From contig NZ_VUKA01000003.1 in NCBI RefSeq assembly GCF_008386565.1, forward strand, positions 1 through 64,000: a DNA stretch of 64,000 nucleotides, given 5' to 3'. Positions 1 to 11,314 of this stretch are shown here, piece after piece; the first letter of the stretch is position 1; each line of letters begins with the position of its first letter. The notes below the pieces were generated by a model. It was not told where the DNA came from and searched no databases. It saw only the letters and a list, made by a program, of their open reading frames with translations. The translations under genes were made by a program, and so were the position numbers. This stretch comes from Teichococcus oryzae. GTDB lineage: Bacteria; Pseudomonadota; Alphaproteobacteria; Acetobacterales; Acetobacteraceae.

Positions 1-186
1 CGACCACTGCACGTCCACGCCGGAGGACTTCCACAGATTGGCCTGCCAGCTGGCCGAGCCGGTGTAGTCCTTCCAGTTGGCATAGCCGACCACGCCATGA
101 ACATAATCGGGCTTGTCGCCGAGCCAGGAGGAGAACTTCGCCAGGTCCGAGGGATTGTTGCCGACGTAAACACCAAGAGCGGTCAT
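1..186 (-). CDS. N-terminal 62 residues of an unrecognised protein (possibly glycosidase-like)
   Basis: The reading frame is open from an ATG at 186 down to the window edge, so only the amino end is visible. An AGAAGG ribosome-binding site lies about 9 bases upstream of the ATG. There is no signal peptide; the protein begins MTALGVYVGNNPSDLAKF and is rich in Trp, Tyr, Gly and Asn, with the segments HGVVGYANWKDYTGSA and SWQANLW. This texture resembles the start of GH26/beta-mannanase-like domains found at the head of secreted calcium-binding proteins, but I cannot confirm that from 62 residues. It is divergent from the cold-shock gene. Confidence 0.55.
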   Translation of the reverse strand, partial: MTALGVYVGNNPSDLAKFSSWLGDKPDYVHGVVGYANWKDYTGSASWQANLWKSSGVDVQWS

Positions 187-845
187 TGCATTTTGCCTTC
201 TGGAAGCGCTGGCCTCCAGGGGCCTGCTCACGGGAAAGTGAGCGGAAATGACCAAGAAAAGGTTAATTTTGGGGGAGCCAAACCCCGTTTTTTCACTTTT
301 TCGTGATTTTCTTGGGTGCGGGACTGGGATGCTGAAGCTTAGCCGTAAATTCGTATCGCTGGTTCGGGGTCCAACCGCCTGCGAAGAGCCGTTCCGTCGG
401 GCTCCAGCGCTGGCATTTCGGGATTGCTGTCCCCGCCCCTGCGAAGGAAAGCGAAGCCACGGCATGCTTCGGCAACGGCAGGATGCCTGCGGCCCACAGA
501 AGATTCGCGATGCCGCGCGGCGTTTCCGGCAGCAGCGTGTGAAGGCTTTCCAAGAATTCCGCGGAACAGGCGCCCGCTGCTGCCTTCATCCGGCCGCGAG
601 CTTGTGCGGAGCGGCCTGCCGGTAGGGCCATGAGAATGCCGCCCGCGGATCGCATGGCAGGAGCGGCGCGTTCAGGGCTTGTGGGAACCACCGGGAAAGC
701 CCATCTATGCCCCGTCAGTCTCGTTTGGTTCGGCCTGCTCTCCCTGCTCACGATCGAGCGCCGAGCCCGGTGTCCGTTTCCCTCGAAGTCCGATCCGTCC
801 CGCGGTTGTCGCGGGCGGCACTCCAGTCATGAACGGAACACCATC
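187..845. other. 659-bp intergenic region between divergent genes
   Basis: No convincing gene is seen. The stretch must hold the promoters of the leftward gene (start 186) and of the cold-shock gene (start 846). A perfect 6-bp stem-loop, GCTCAC-GGGAAA-GTGAGC at 226-243, lies 40 bases upstream of the leftward start. A locally AT-rich patch with runs of T lies at 262-315. The part nearest 846 probably is the long structured 5' leader usual for cold-shock mRNAs; that is inference from the family. Confidence 0.4.
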
Positions 846-1052
846 ATGCCGACCGGCACCGTCAAGTGGTTCAACGCGACCAAGGGCTTTGGCTTCATCC
901 AGCCGGATGACGGCTCCAAGGACGTTTTCCTGCACATCTCCGACGTTCAGCGCTCCGGCCTGGCCGAGCCGCGCGAGGGCGACAAGCTCGAATACGAGCT
1001 GCAGCGTGGCCAGCAGGGCAAGACCTCGGCCGGCAATCTGAAGCAGGCCTGA
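846..1052 (+). CDS. cspA: Cold-shock domain protein (CspA family)
   Basis: This 68-residue single-domain protein begins MPTGTVKWFNATKGFGFIQP. It carries the two RNA-binding motifs of the cold-shock OB fold: RNP1 (KGFGFI, residues 13-18) and RNP2 (DVFLHIS, 26-32). Proteins of this family bind single-stranded RNA and DNA and melt mRNA secondary structure during cold or growth transitions. The ATG at 846 gives the exact family length; in-frame sequence upstream from 630 is not conserved-looking. The gene is followed at once by a stem-loop (1059-1090) and is probably monocistronic. Several csp paralogs are usual in alphaproteobacteria, so the symbol is generic. Confidence 0.93.
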   Translation: MPTGTVKWFNATKGFGFIQPDDGSKDVFLHISDVQRSGLAEPREGDKLEYELQRGQQGKTSAGNLKQA

Positions 1053-1404
1053 ACGAAAACGTGGCGGAGGGCCTGCGCCTTCCGCCACGTCCCGAAACCG
1101 CTTCGCGGTCCGTCGCGAATGAAAGACGCCTGGGAGCGGGCATCTTCACTGGCGCGAGCACCAGGACCGCGATCCGGTATTCCGCCGCTGAATGGCGGGA
1201 CGCCTTACGCCGCAGGCGGGCTGATCGCGGCCTCCGTGTCGCAGTTGCCTGCCGCCCTTGCTCCGGCCTCGCGGCCCGGAATGCAAGCCGTTTCGTCAGG
1301 CCGGCTTTCGCTCCCTTGTTGTCCGAATAAGCGGCAGGGACGCGCGGGCCGTCCCGCTGTCCGGCCCCTGACGGAGGCCAACCCCGTCCCGCGAGGATTC
1401 GCAC
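1053..1404. other. Intergenic region between the cold-shock gene and the 70-residue small protein
   Basis: Apart from the stem-loop at 1059-1090 I see no gene or recognisable RNA here. Open frames across it have no ribosome-binding site and no family resemblance. The promoter of the gene starting at 1405 should lie in its right part. Confidence 0.4.
1059..1090 (+). terminator. Stem-loop after the cold-shock gene
   Basis: An inverted repeat with arms ACGTGGCGGA and TCCGCCACGT, extended inward by a GG/CC pairing with one bulged base, starts 7 bases after the stop codon. There is no T-run behind it, so it is either a weak intrinsic terminator or a 3'-end stabilising structure. Confidence 0.55.
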
Positions 1405-1617
1405 ATGCAACCTCACGGTTTCGCCGTCGGCCAGAGCGTCGAGCTTTCTCCCGGCAAGTATGACAGCAATGTTCCGCGTGGAACCTATACGGTTCTCCGC
1501 CTCCTGCCGAATGATGGCGCGGACCGCGAATACCGCGTGCGGTTCCAGCAGGACGGGCATGAGCGCGTCGTGCGGGAAAGCCAGCTCCGCAGCGGCCCCG
1601 CTCCTTTCTTCCGCTGA
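1405..1617 (+). CDS. Conserved small protein, 70 residues, function unknown
   Basis: The protein starts MQPHGFAVGQSVELSP and continues as a compact, probably all-beta domain: a 'VGQSVELSPG' strand, then 'GTYTVLRLLP', 'EYRVRFQQDG' and 'ERVVRESQLR'. This alternating strand pattern with a final 'ESQL' resembles small KOW- or SH3-like barrel proteins common in alphaproteobacteria. I recognise the general type but no named family. The ATG follows GAGGATTCGCAC, whose GAGGA serves as ribosome-binding site at 7-8 bases. It sits between a cold-shock gene and a DUF3606 gene, so a stress-related role is possible but unproven. Confidence 0.7.
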   Translation: MQPHGFAVGQSVELSPGKYDSNVPRGTYTVLRLLPNDGADREYRVRFQQDGHERVVRESQLRSGPAPFFR

Positions 1618-1650
1618 GGCCGCGCGTTCCTTGACCAAGATGCGGCCGGA

Positions 1651-1707
1651 CCGCCGCCGCGAGGGCGGCGGATAGCGGCCGGAATCAACGCCCCGCTCCG
1701 GCGGGGC
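1651..1707 (+). other. Two tandem stem-loops between small genes
   Basis: CCGCCGCC-GCGAG-GGCGGCGG (1651-1671) is followed by GCCCCGC-TCCG-GCGGGGC (1690-1707). They lie after the stop of the gene ending at 1617 and 22 bases before the DUF3606 start. They may terminate the first gene or protect the 5' end of the next transcript. Neither has a T-tract. Confidence 0.4.
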
Positions 1708-1729
1708 ACACACAACAGGAAAACACGTC

Positions 1730-1909
1730 ATGCCCGAGAGCAAGACGAAGCCCGAGGCGCCCCCACAGGCCGCCGAGGCGGAGGTGGAATACCTCTCGAA
1801 GCGCCACCGCGTATCGGCCGCCATTGTGCGGGAGATCATCCGCCGCATCGGCTCCAGCGAGCGCTCGGCGGTGGAACGCGAGATCCGCAAGGGCCTCGCC
1901 CGGCGCTGA
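1730..1909 (+). CDS. DUF3606 family small protein (59 residues)
   Basis: A 59-residue charged protein beginning MPESKTKPEAPPQ, with the core EVEYLSKRHRVSAAIVREII and a second helix SSERSAVEREIRKGLARR. The pattern 'E..YLSKRHRVS...V...I..IG.S...VE.EI' is the signature of the DUF3606 helix-turn-helix-like family, widespread in Rhizobiales and Acetobacteraceae and usually found among stress-response genes; no biochemical function is established. An AACAGGAAAACACGTC stretch just upstream supplies the ribosome-binding site. Confidence 0.8.
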   Translation: MPESKTKPEAPPQAAEAEVEYLSKRHRVSAAIVREIIRRIGSSERSAVEREIRKGLARR

Positions 1910-2275
1910 GCGCCCGCTTCCGCTGCCTGCCCCGATCCGCAGGCGGCGAATGGCCGCGCCTTCGCACCCCCGGCTGGAGGTGCCGAAGGCGCCGCGGGCC
2001 GCCGCCCCGCCACCGGCGCGATCACCGCCGCCCCTGACCCGGGCCGCGAGGGGCAAGCCAGAGCCCTTGCCATTCCGCCGGCAATTGCGCGGATTCCCTG
2101 CCCAAAGACGCCGAGCTTGAAGAATCCGGGCGCGGATGTGACGCTGGAAGCCTGGAACGCGCCTCATGGCCGGCGCAACATGCCGGCCCGTCTCGCCGCG
2201 CCGATGCGGCGGGACCGGGGCATCCGGGAGCCGGGCGAGGTGGAACGGGTGCATCCCGTGGCGGGGAAAAGGCTG
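1910..2275. other. 366-bp region upstream of the acyl-CoA carboxylase operon
   Basis: No gene is supported. A frame continuous with mccB is open from 2117, but its product here is Arg/Pro-rich and unlike the carboxyltransferase family, so I treat it as untranslated. The mcc promoter is expected here; I could not single out -35/-10 elements. Confidence 0.4.
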
Positions 2276-3898
2276 ATGTCGGTGTTGCAGACGGCGCTGG
2301 ATGCGCGCTCCCCCGAATATGCGGCGAATGCCGCCCGGATGCGGGCGCTGGTGGAGGATCTGCGGGCGCAGGCGGACCGCATTCGCGAGGGTGGCGGCCC
2401 CATGGCGCGGGAAAAGCACCTGGCCCGCAACAAGCTGCTGCCGCGCGACCGGGTGCGGGCGCTGATCGACCCCGCCTCCCCTTTCCTGGAGATCGGGCAG
2501 CTCGCCGCGCATGGGATGTACAAGGGGGAAGTGCCCTCCGCCGGGATCATCACCGGCATCGGCCGCGTTTCGGGCCGCGAATGCATGATCGTGGCGAACG
2601 ACGCCACGGTGAAGGGCGGCACCTACTTCCCGCTGACGGTGAAGAAGCATCTGCGCGCGCAGGAGATTGCCGAGCAGAACCGCCTGCCCTGCTTGTATCT
2701 CGTTGATTCCGGCGGCGCCAACCTGCCCAACCAGGACGAGGTCTTTCCCGACCGCGACCATTTCGGCCGCATCTTCTTCAACCAGGCGCAGATGTCGGCC
2801 AAGGGCATCCCGCAGATCGCGGTGGTGATGGGCTCCTGCACAGCGGGCGGCGCCTATGTGCCGGCGATGTCCGACCAGAGCATCATCGTGCGCAACCAGG
2901 GCACCATCTTCCTGGCCGGCCCGCCTTTGGTGAAGGCCGCCACGGGCGAGGTGGTGAGCGCCGAGGAGCTTGGCGGCGCCGAGGTGCATTCCCGCATCTC
3001 CGGCGTCACCGACCACATGGCGGAAAGCGACGCGCATGCGCTGGGCATCGCGCGCCGCATCGTCGCCGGCCTCAACACGCGCAAGCCGGCCTCGCTCGAC
3101 ATCGCGCCGCCCCGCCCGCCCCTGCATGACCCGCGGGGAATCCACGGGCTGATCCCGGCCGACCTCCGCCAGCCCTATGACGTGCGGGAAGTGATCGCGC
3201 GGCTGGTGGACGCTTCCGAGTTCGACGAGTTCAAGCCGCTCTACGGCGCGACGCTGGTGACCGGCTTCGCGCGGCTGCATGGCTATCTGGTCGGCATCAT
3301 CGCCAATAATGGCGTGCTGTTCTCGGAATCCGCGCAGAAGGGCGCGCATTTCATCGAGTTGTGCTGCCAGCGCGGCATTCCGTTGGTGTTCCTGCAGAAC
3401 ATCACCGGCTTCATGGTCGGCCGGAAATACGAGAGCGGCGGCATCGCGAAGGACGGCGCCAAGATGGTCACCGCCGTCGCCACCGCCACCGTGCCCAAAT
3501 TCACCGTGGTGATCGGCGGCTCCTTCGGGGCCGGCAATTACGGCATGTGCGGCCGCGCCTATTCGCCGCGCTTCCTGTTCATGTGGCCCAACGCCCGCAT
3601 CGGCGTGATGGGCGGGGAACAGGCGGCCTCCGTGCTGTCCACCATCCGGCGCGACGCGATCGAGGCGAAGGGCGGAGGCTGGACGGCGGAGGAGGAGGAG
3701 GAGTTCAAGGCGCCGCTCCGCGCGCAATACGAGACGCAGGGCCATCCCTATTACAGCAGCGCGCGGCTGTGGGATGACGGCATCATCGACCCGGCCGACA
3801 CCCGCACGGTGCTGGCCCTGGCCATCTCGGCCTCCCTCAACGCGCCGGTCGAATCCTGGGCCAGCCGCGGCCCCGGCTTCGGCCTGTTCCGGATGTGA
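2276..3898 (+). CDS. mccB: Acyl-CoA carboxylase carboxyltransferase (beta) subunit, methylcrotonyl-CoA type
   Basis: This 540-residue biotin-dependent carboxyltransferase would move CO2 from carboxybiotin to 3-methylcrotonyl-CoA in leucine degradation. It has the two crotonase-fold halves of the family. The glycine-rich acyl-CoA/biotin site [15 protein letters not shown] lies at about residues 186-200, and [16 protein letters not shown] at about 414-429. Length and N-terminus ([15 protein letters not shown]) match MccB/LiuB. The chosen ATG has a strong GGGGAAAAGG site 5-6 bases upstream. The stop overlaps the next gene's possible GTG start, so the two subunits are translationally coupled. Geranyl-CoA carboxylase beta is the main alternative; no isovaleryl-CoA dehydrogenase or other liu gene is in view to decide. 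Confidence 0.88.
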   Translation: MSVLQTALDARSPEYAANAARMRALVEDLRAQADRIREGGGPMAREKHLARNKLLPRDRVRALIDPASPFLEIGQLAAHGMYKGEVPSAGIITGIGRVSGRECMIVANDATVKGGTYFPLTVKKHLRAQEIAEQNRLPCLYLVDSGGANLPNQDEVFPDRDHFGRIFFNQAQMSAKGIPQIAVVMGSCTAGGAYVPAMSDQSIIVRNQGTIFLAGPPLVKAATGEVVSAEELGGAEVHSRISGVTDHMAESDAHALGIARRIVAGLNTRKPASLDIAPPRPPLHDPRGIHGLIPADLRQPYDVREVIARLVDASEFDEFKPLYGATLVTGFARLHGYLVGIIANNGVLFSESAQKGAHFIELCCQRGIPLVFLQNITGFMVGRKYESGGIAKDGAKMVTAVATATVPKFTVVIGGSFGAGNYGMCGRAYSPRFLFMWPNARIGVMGGEQAASVLSTIRRDAIEAKGGGWTAEEEEEFKAPLRAQYETQGHPYYSSARLWDDGIIDPADTRTVLALAISASLNAPVESWASRGPGFGLFRM

Positions 3899-3903
3899 CG
3901 CCG

Positions 3904-5883
3904 ATGTTCGGGACCATCCTGATCGCCAATCGCGGCGAGATCGCCTGCCGCGTCATCCGCACCGCCCGGCGCCTCGGCATCCGAACCGTCGCCGTGCATT
4001 CGGAGGCCGATGCCGGGGCAATGCACGTCGCCATGGCCGATGAATCGCGCCTGCTGGGCCCGGCGCCCGCGCGGGACAGCTATCTGCGCATCGACGCCAT
4101 CATCGCCGCCGCCCTCGCCGCCGGCGCCGAGGCCATCCATCCCGGCTATGGCTTCCTGTCGGAGAATGCCGAATTCGCCGAAGCCTGCGCCGCCGCCGGC
4201 ATCGTCTTCATCGGCCCGCCGCCGGCGGCAATCCGCGCCATGGGCTCGAAATCCGCCGCCAAGGCGCTGATGGAGCAGGCCGGCGTGCCGCTGGTGCCCG
4301 GCTATCACGGCGCCGACCAGTCGGCCGCCATTCTGCGCGAAGCCGCGGACCGCATCGGCTACCCGCTGCTGATCAAGGCCAGTGCCGGCGGCGGCGGCAA
4401 GGGCATGAAGATCGTGGAATCGCCAGCGGATCTGGACGGCGCGCTGGCGCTGGCCAAGGGCGAGGCGCGCTCGGCCTTCGGCGACGACCACGTGCTGCTG
4501 GAGCGCTACCTCACCCGGCCCCGGCATATCGAGATCCAGGTCTTCGCCGACAGCCAGGGCAACATGGTGCATCTGTTCGAGCGCGACTGCTCGATCCAGC
4601 GCCGCCACCAGAAGGTGGTGGAGGAAGCCCCCGCCCCCGGCATGGACCCGGCGCGGCGGGACGCCATGGGCCGCGCCGCCTGCGACGCGGCGCGCGCCAT
4701 CGGCTATGTCGGCGCCGGCACGGTGGAGTTCATCGCCGAGGGCGATGCCTTCCACTTCATGGAGATGAACACCCGCCTGCAGGTGGAGCATCCCGTCACG
4801 GAGGCGATCACCGGGCAGGACTTGGTGGAATGGCAGCTTCGCGTCGCGGCCGGGCAGCCCCTGCCGCTGGCGCAGGACGACCTGCGGATCGCCGGCCACG
4901 CCGTCGAGGTGCGGCTTTATGCCGAGGACCCGGCGCGCGACTTCGCGCCCTCCACCGGCCGGGTCGAGCATCTTCGCTTTCCCGCCGGGGAGCACGGCAT
5001 CCGGGTGGACACCGGCATCCGCCAGGGCGATGCCGTCACCATCCATTACGACCCGATGATCGCCAAGATCATCGCCCATGGGCCGGACCGCGCCGCCGCC
5101 CTCGCCCGCCTTTCGCGCGCCCTGGCCGGCACGGAGATCGCCGGGACCGCCACCAACCTCGCCCTGCTGCGCGCCATCGCCTCGCAGCCGGAGTTCCGCG
5201 CCGGGGCGGTGGATACGGGCTTCATCGCGCGGCACGGCGCGGAGTTGCTGGCGCCTCCGGCCGCGGCGCCGCGCGCCGCCCTCGCCGCCGCCGCCGCCTT
5301 CCTGCTGGCGGAGCGCACGTCGCGGGCCGCCGCCGATCTCGCCGATCCCCATTCGCCCTGGGCGGCCGCCACGGCCTGGCGGATGAATGGCGATGGCTAC
5401 CAGGATTTCCACCTGGCGGATGGCGAGGGGGTCCGCGTGCTGCGGGCCCATCTTCGCCCCGGCGGCTTCCGGCTGGACCTGCCGGATGGCGCCGCCGATG
5501 TTGTCCAGCACCCTGGCGCGGATGGCGCGCTGGCCCTGCGGCTCGACGGGCGCGCCTTCGCCGCGCGGGTCCTGCGGCGGGACGATCATCTGACGGTGTT
5601 CGTCGATGGCGCCAGCCACGCGCTGCGCCTGGCTGATCCCCTCGCGGCGGCGAACACGGAGGGGCCCGCCGCGGGGCGCATCCTCGCCCCCATCCCGGGC
5701 AAGGTGCTGGAGGTGCTGGTGTCCCCCGGCGATGTCGTCGCGCGCGGCGCCGTGCTGCTGGTGCTGGAGGCCATGAAGGTGCAGATGCGCATCACCGCCC
5801 CGGCGGACGGAACCGTGTCCGCCATCCACTGCGCGGCGGGGGATCTGGTGGAGGACGGCATGGAGCTGGTGACGCTGGGCTAG
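3904..5883 (+). CDS. mccA: Acyl-CoA carboxylase biotin carboxylase/BCCP (alpha) subunit
   Basis: This 659-residue fusion has biotin carboxylase at the N-terminus (MFGTILIANRGEIACRV), an ATP-grasp domain with the loop KASAGGGGKGMKI from residue 158, and a C-terminal biotinyl domain. The biotin-accepting lysine is K625 in EAMKVQM, 34 residues from the end as usual; Val follows it where Met is commoner. It carboxylates biotin with ATP and bicarbonate and hands CO2 to the mccB product. A GTG at 3895 overlapping the mccB stop is an alternative start; the ATG at 3904 gives the family N-terminus. Methylcrotonyl-CoA is the likeliest substrate, because the pairing and size exclude acetyl-CoA carboxylase and the beta subunit is MccB-like. 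Confidence 0.87.
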   Translation: MFGTILIANRGEIACRVIRTARRLGIRTVAVHSEADAGAMHVAMADESRLLGPAPARDSYLRIDAIIAAALAAGAEAIHPGYGFLSENAEFAEACAAAGIVFIGPPPAAIRAMGSKSAAKALMEQAGVPLVPGYHGADQSAAILREAADRIGYPLLIKASAGGGGKGMKIVESPADLDGALALAKGEARSAFGDDHVLLERYLTRPRHIEIQVFADSQGNMVHLFERDCSIQRRHQKVVEEAPAPGMDPARRDAMGRAACDAARAIGYVGAGTVEFIAEGDAFHFMEMNTRLQVEHPVTEAITGQDLVEWQLRVAAGQPLPLAQDDLRIAGHAVEVRLYAEDPARDFAPSTGRVEHLRFPAGEHGIRVDTGIRQGDAVTIHYDPMIAKIIAHGPDRAAALARLSRALAGTEIAGTATNLALLRAIASQPEFRAGAVDTGFIARHGAELLAPPAAAPRAALAAAAAFLLAERTSRAAADLADPHSPWAAATAWRMNGDGYQDFHLADGEGVRVLRAHLRPGGFRLDLPDGAADVVQHPGADGALALRLDGRAFAARVLRRDDHLTVFVDGASHALRLADPLAAANTEGPAAGRILAPIPGKVLEVLVSPGDVVARGAVLLVLEAMKVQMRITAPADGTVSAIHCAAGDLVEDGMELVTLG

Positions 5884-6031
5884 GGGCCATCCGGGCCGGC
5901 AGCGGATCGGCGAAGATGGTTATGGTTGATGCACCGCACAACACGGCATAGCGTCTTGCCATGCCCAGGCTGACCGCCGCTTCCGTGCCGTTTCATCCCT
6001 GTTGCCGGATGCCGCCAGCCGGCTCCGCCGG

Positions 6032-7252
6032 ATGAGCCGGCTGGCGCCCACCGGCCGCTCCGCCAGCCGCCCTAGGCTGGTTGTCGTCACCGCCATCGGC
6101 GTCGCCCAGATCCTGGCCTGGGGCTCGTCCTATTATCTCCTGGCGGTGCTGGCGGGGCCGATGGTGGCCGACACGGGCTGGCCGCTCACCTGGATCATGG
6201 GCGCCCTGTCCGTCGGCATGCTGGTGTCCGGCCTGGTTTCGCCGCGCGTCGGCCATTTCATCGACCGGCATGGCGGGCGGCCTGTGCTGGCGGCCAGCGC
6301 GGTGCTGCTCGCGGCCGGGCTGCTGCTGCTGGGGCTGGCGCCCGGCCTTCCGGTCTTCATGCTGGCCTGGGTCCTCATGGGCCTCGGCATGGGCGCGGGG
6401 CTTTACGACCCGGCCTTCTCCACCCTCGGGCGGCTTTATGGGGAGGCGGCGCGCCCGGCCATTACCCATGTCACCCTGTTCGGCGGCTTCGCCAGCACCG
6501 TCTGCTGGCCGCTCAGCGCCCTTCTGGTGGAACAGCTGGGCTGGCGCGGAGCCTGCCTGACCTATGCCGCCATCCACATCGCCATCGTGCTGCCGCTCTA
6601 CCTGCTGGGCATCCCGCGCGAGGCGCGCCGGGCGGTGCCGGCGGCGCCGGCGGCCGGCACCGCGGCGCCATCCCCGCCGGTGCAGGCCGGGCAGTGCCGC
6701 ATCTTCATCCTGCTGGCGGGAAGCTTCACCCTGGCGGCGGTGATCATGACCGTCGTGTCCGTCCACCTGCTGACCCTGCTGCAGTCGCAGGGCCTGGACC
6801 TGGCGACGGCGGTGGCGCTGGGTGCGCTGATCGGCCCCGCCCAGGTCGGCGCCCGGGTGCTGGAGATGGTTTTCGGCCGCAAGGCCCATCCGCTGTGGAG
6901 CCTGCTGGCCTCGACCATCCTGGCGGCGATCGGGCTCGGCATGCTCGCCAGCGCGCCGGGCGTCGTGGCGGCGGGCCTCGTCCTTTACGGCATGGGCGCC
7001 GGCATCCGCTCCATCGCCCGCGGCACGGTGCCCCTCGCCCTGTTCGGCAAGAACAACTACGCCGTCCTGATGGGCCGCATCGCCATGCCGACGCTGGTGG
7101 CGCAGGCCGCATCCCCCTTTCTCGGCGCCTGGCTGCTCGCCGCCTTCGGCGCCGGCCCGGCCCTGACCGTGCTATGCGCGGCCGCGGTGCTGAACATCCT
7201 GCTGGTGCTGCCATTGCTGCCCCTCGCGTTGCGGCGGCAGCCAGCCCCGTGA
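6032..7252 (+). CDS. MFS transporter (12-TM, possible drug or metabolite exporter)
   Basis: About 406 residues with alternating hydrophobic segments consistent with 12 transmembrane helices. The loop 2-3 motif appears as 'VSPRVGHFIDRHGGRPVL', and 'GMGAGLYDPAFSTLGRLYG' sits around helices 4-5. No substrate can be assigned. The start is uncertain: an in-frame TTG at 6002 adds 10 residues, and neither start has a clear Shine-Dalgarno sequence. It stands alone between the carboxylase pair and the liv operon, on the same strand but separated by 148 and 200 bases. Confidence 0.8.
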   Translation: MSRLAPTGRSASRPRLVVVTAIGVAQILAWGSSYYLLAVLAGPMVADTGWPLTWIMGALSVGMLVSGLVSPRVGHFIDRHGGRPVLAASAVLLAAGLLLLGLAPGLPVFMLAWVLMGLGMGAGLYDPAFSTLGRLYGEAARPAITHVTLFGGFASTVCWPLSALLVEQLGWRGACLTYAAIHIAIVLPLYLLGIPREARRAVPAAPAAGTAAPSPPVQAGQCRIFILLAGSFTLAAVIMTVVSVHLLTLLQSQGLDLATAVALGALIGPAQVGARVLEMVFGRKAHPLWSLLASTILAAIGLGMLASAPGVVAAGLVLYGMGAGIRSIARGTVPLALFGKNNYAVLMGRIAMPTLVAQAASPFLGAWLLAAFGAGPALTVLCAAAVLNILLVLPLLPLALRRQPAP

Positions 7253-7452
7253 AAGGCCTGCCTCCCGGCCGGAAGGGCATGCGCCAGCCAGGCTGACGCC
7301 CAACTCCGATCCCCGCACCGGCCCCGCGCCCTGGTCCGGGAAACATGGGGGACGCCCGTTGCCGGGGCCCGGGGCCGCGATCTTCCTTTCCAACCGATCG
7401 AGGCGGAGACTAGGCTTCCCCGGAGGTTTCGAATCAGGAAGGGACGTGTCGC

Positions 7453-8363
<911 letters not shown>

Positions 8364-8367
<4 letters not shown>

Positions 8368-9674
8368 GCCTGGCCCGGACCCGGCGCCCCGTGCTCGGCG
8401 CCGCTTTGAAGGATGCGGGACTGGCGGCGCTGGTCGCGGCCGGCCTGTTCCTGCCCATGGTCGGGCTGCGCACCGATGTCGGCCCCACCGGCGCCCTGTT
8501 CCTGCGCACCCGATGGACCGATGTGCTGTTGCTGATGGCCATCGTCTTCGCCGGGCGCTTCCTGCTGCGGTTCTGGCAGGAATGGCGGGCGGAACGGCAT
8601 GGCCCTTCCGTGCAGAAGCGCCTGGCCGGGCCGCTGTCCCGCTCCGGCCGCTTCGTGGCCCCCGTTCTGTTGCTCTTCGCCCTGCTGCTGCCGGCCATTC
8701 CCGGTATCGGGCGCTATGAGCTGGACCTCGGCATCCTGGTGCTGACCTATGTGATGCTGGGCTGGGGGCTGAACATCGTGGTCGGCCTCGCCGGGCTGCT
8801 GGACCTCGGCTATGTCGCCTTCTACGCGGTGGGCGCCTATTCCTACGCGCTGCTGGCGCAGTATTTCGGCCTTTCCTTCTGGATCTGCCTGCCGCTGGCG
8901 GGGCTGCTGGCCGCCTTCTGGGGCATCCTGCTAGGCTTTCCCGTGCTGCGGCTGCGGGGCGACTACCTCGCTATCGTCACGCTCGGCTTCGGCGAGATCA
9001 TCCGGCTGGTTCTGCTGAACTGGGTTTCGCTGACCGGCGGGCCCAACGGCATCTCCGGCATTCCCCGCCCCTCCTTTTTCGGTCTGGCCTTCACCGCGGG
9101 CGGCGGCCCGGGCTCCTTCGCCGATTTCTTCGGGCTGGAGCCGAGCCCGACGCACCGCGTCGTCTTCCTCTACTACCTCATCCTGGCCCTGGCCCTGCTG
9201 ACCAACTGGGTCACGCTGCGCCTGCGCCGCCAGCCGCTCGGCCGCGCCTGGGAGGCGATGCGGGAGGATGAGATCGCCTGCCGCTCCCTCGGCATCAACA
9301 TCACCACCACCAAGCTGACGGCCTTCGCGCTGGGCGCCATGTTTGGCGGCTTCGCCGGCGCCTTCTTCGCGACAAGGCAGGCCTTTATCAGCCCGGAATC
9401 CTTCACCTTCATCGAAAGCGCCATCATCCTGGCCATCGTGGTGCTGGGCGGCCTCGGCAGCCAGCTCGGCGTCGCCATCGCGGCGCTGGTGCTGATCGGC
9501 GGCTTCGAGGTGTTCCGGGACCTGCAGGAATGGCGCATGCTGGTCTTCGGCGCCGCCATGGTGCTGATCATGATCTGGAAGCCGCGCGGACTGGTCGGCA
9601 GCCGCAACCCCACCGTCGCCCTGGGCGAGAAGCGGACCATCAGCGCCGCCATGGTGGCCGAGGGGCGCGGCTGA
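8364..9674 (+). CDS. livM: Branched-chain amino-acid ABC transporter permease LivM
   Basis: 436 residues, longer than E. coli-type cores because of an N-terminal extension with two extra hydrophobic segments (about residues 15-60), as in many LivM proteins. The core contains YELDLGILVLTYVMLGWGLN, GYVAFYAVGAYSYALL and GGPNGISGIPRP, typical of LivM. It pairs with LivH in the membrane. Its ATG overlaps the livH stop and its stop overlaps the livG start, so translation is coupled throughout. Confidence 0.92.
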
Positions 9675-10497
9675 TGGCGCCGATCCTGACGGTCGAGAAC
9701 CTGACTATGCGCTTCGGCGGCCTGACGGCGGTGCGCGATGTTTCCTTTGCCGCCGCGCCCGGCGCCATCACCGCCGTGATCGGCCCGAATGGCGCCGGCA
9801 AGACAACGATGTTCAACTGCATCACCGGCTTCTACCGGCCCACCAGCGGCAGCCTGACGCTGCGCCATGAGGGGCGGGAGGTCGCGCTGCACCGCCTGGC
9901 CGGCCACCGCATCGCGCGCGCCGGCGTGGCGCGCACCTTCCAGAATGTCCGCCTGTTCGCCGGCATGACGGCGCTGGAGAACCTGCTGGTGGCGCAGCAC
10001 CGCACGCTGATGGCGGCCACCGGCTTCGGCATCGGCGCCGTGCTGGGCCTGTCCGGCTACCACGCGGCGGAACAGGCGGCGATCGGCCGCGCCACCGCCT
10101 GGCTGGAAGCCTGCGGGCTGATCGACCGCGCCGACGACCCGGCGGGCAGCCTGCCCTATGGCGCGCAGCGGCGGCTGGAGATCGCGCGCGCCATGTGCAC
10201 GGAACCCGCGCTGCTCTGCCTCGATGAACCCGCGGCGGGCCTCAACCCGCGTGAATCCCTGGCGCTGGGCGAATTGCTGCGCGCCATCCGCGACGGAAAG
10301 GCGGCGGAAGGCGCGGCCCCCTGCTCCATCCTGCTGATCGAGCACGACATGGGCGTGGTGATGGGCATTTCCGACCACATCGTGGTGCTGGACCATGGCA
10401 GCAAGATCGCTGACGGACCCCCGGCCGCCATCCGCGCCGACGACAAGGTCATCGCCGCCTATCTGGGCGAGGGCGATGAGGACGAGGAGGGCGCGGC

Positions 10498-10501
<4 letters not shown>
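9674..10501 (+). CDS. livG: Branched-chain amino-acid ABC transporter ATPase LivG
   Basis: A 275-residue ABC ATPase. The Walker A is GPNGAGKTT (about residues 36-44), followed by 'MFNCITGFYRPTSGSL'. The signature region is LPYGAQRRLEIARAM, and Walker B is ALLCLDEPAAGLNPRE. The LivG-specific 'GVARTFQNVRLFAGMTALENL' is present. It powers LivHM together with LivF. The one-base overlap with livM (TGATG) and the ATGA overlap with livF place it mid-operon. Confidence 0.93.
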
Positions 10502-11214
<713 letters not shown>

Positions 11215-11314
11215 GGCCGCGAAACGGACTGGCGAAGCGGCGAGAAGCTTCCTAGGCTGCAATGAATAACACCGGCCGGCGATCGGTGCCGGCGGCTGAA
11301 GAGCGGAGGCTCCG

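Noticed and set aside
1685-5829. Two ~690-codon frames antisense to mccB and mccA
   Set aside because: Same antisense artefact; both products are repetitive GHA/RDG-rich sequences without domains, and the sense genes are certain.
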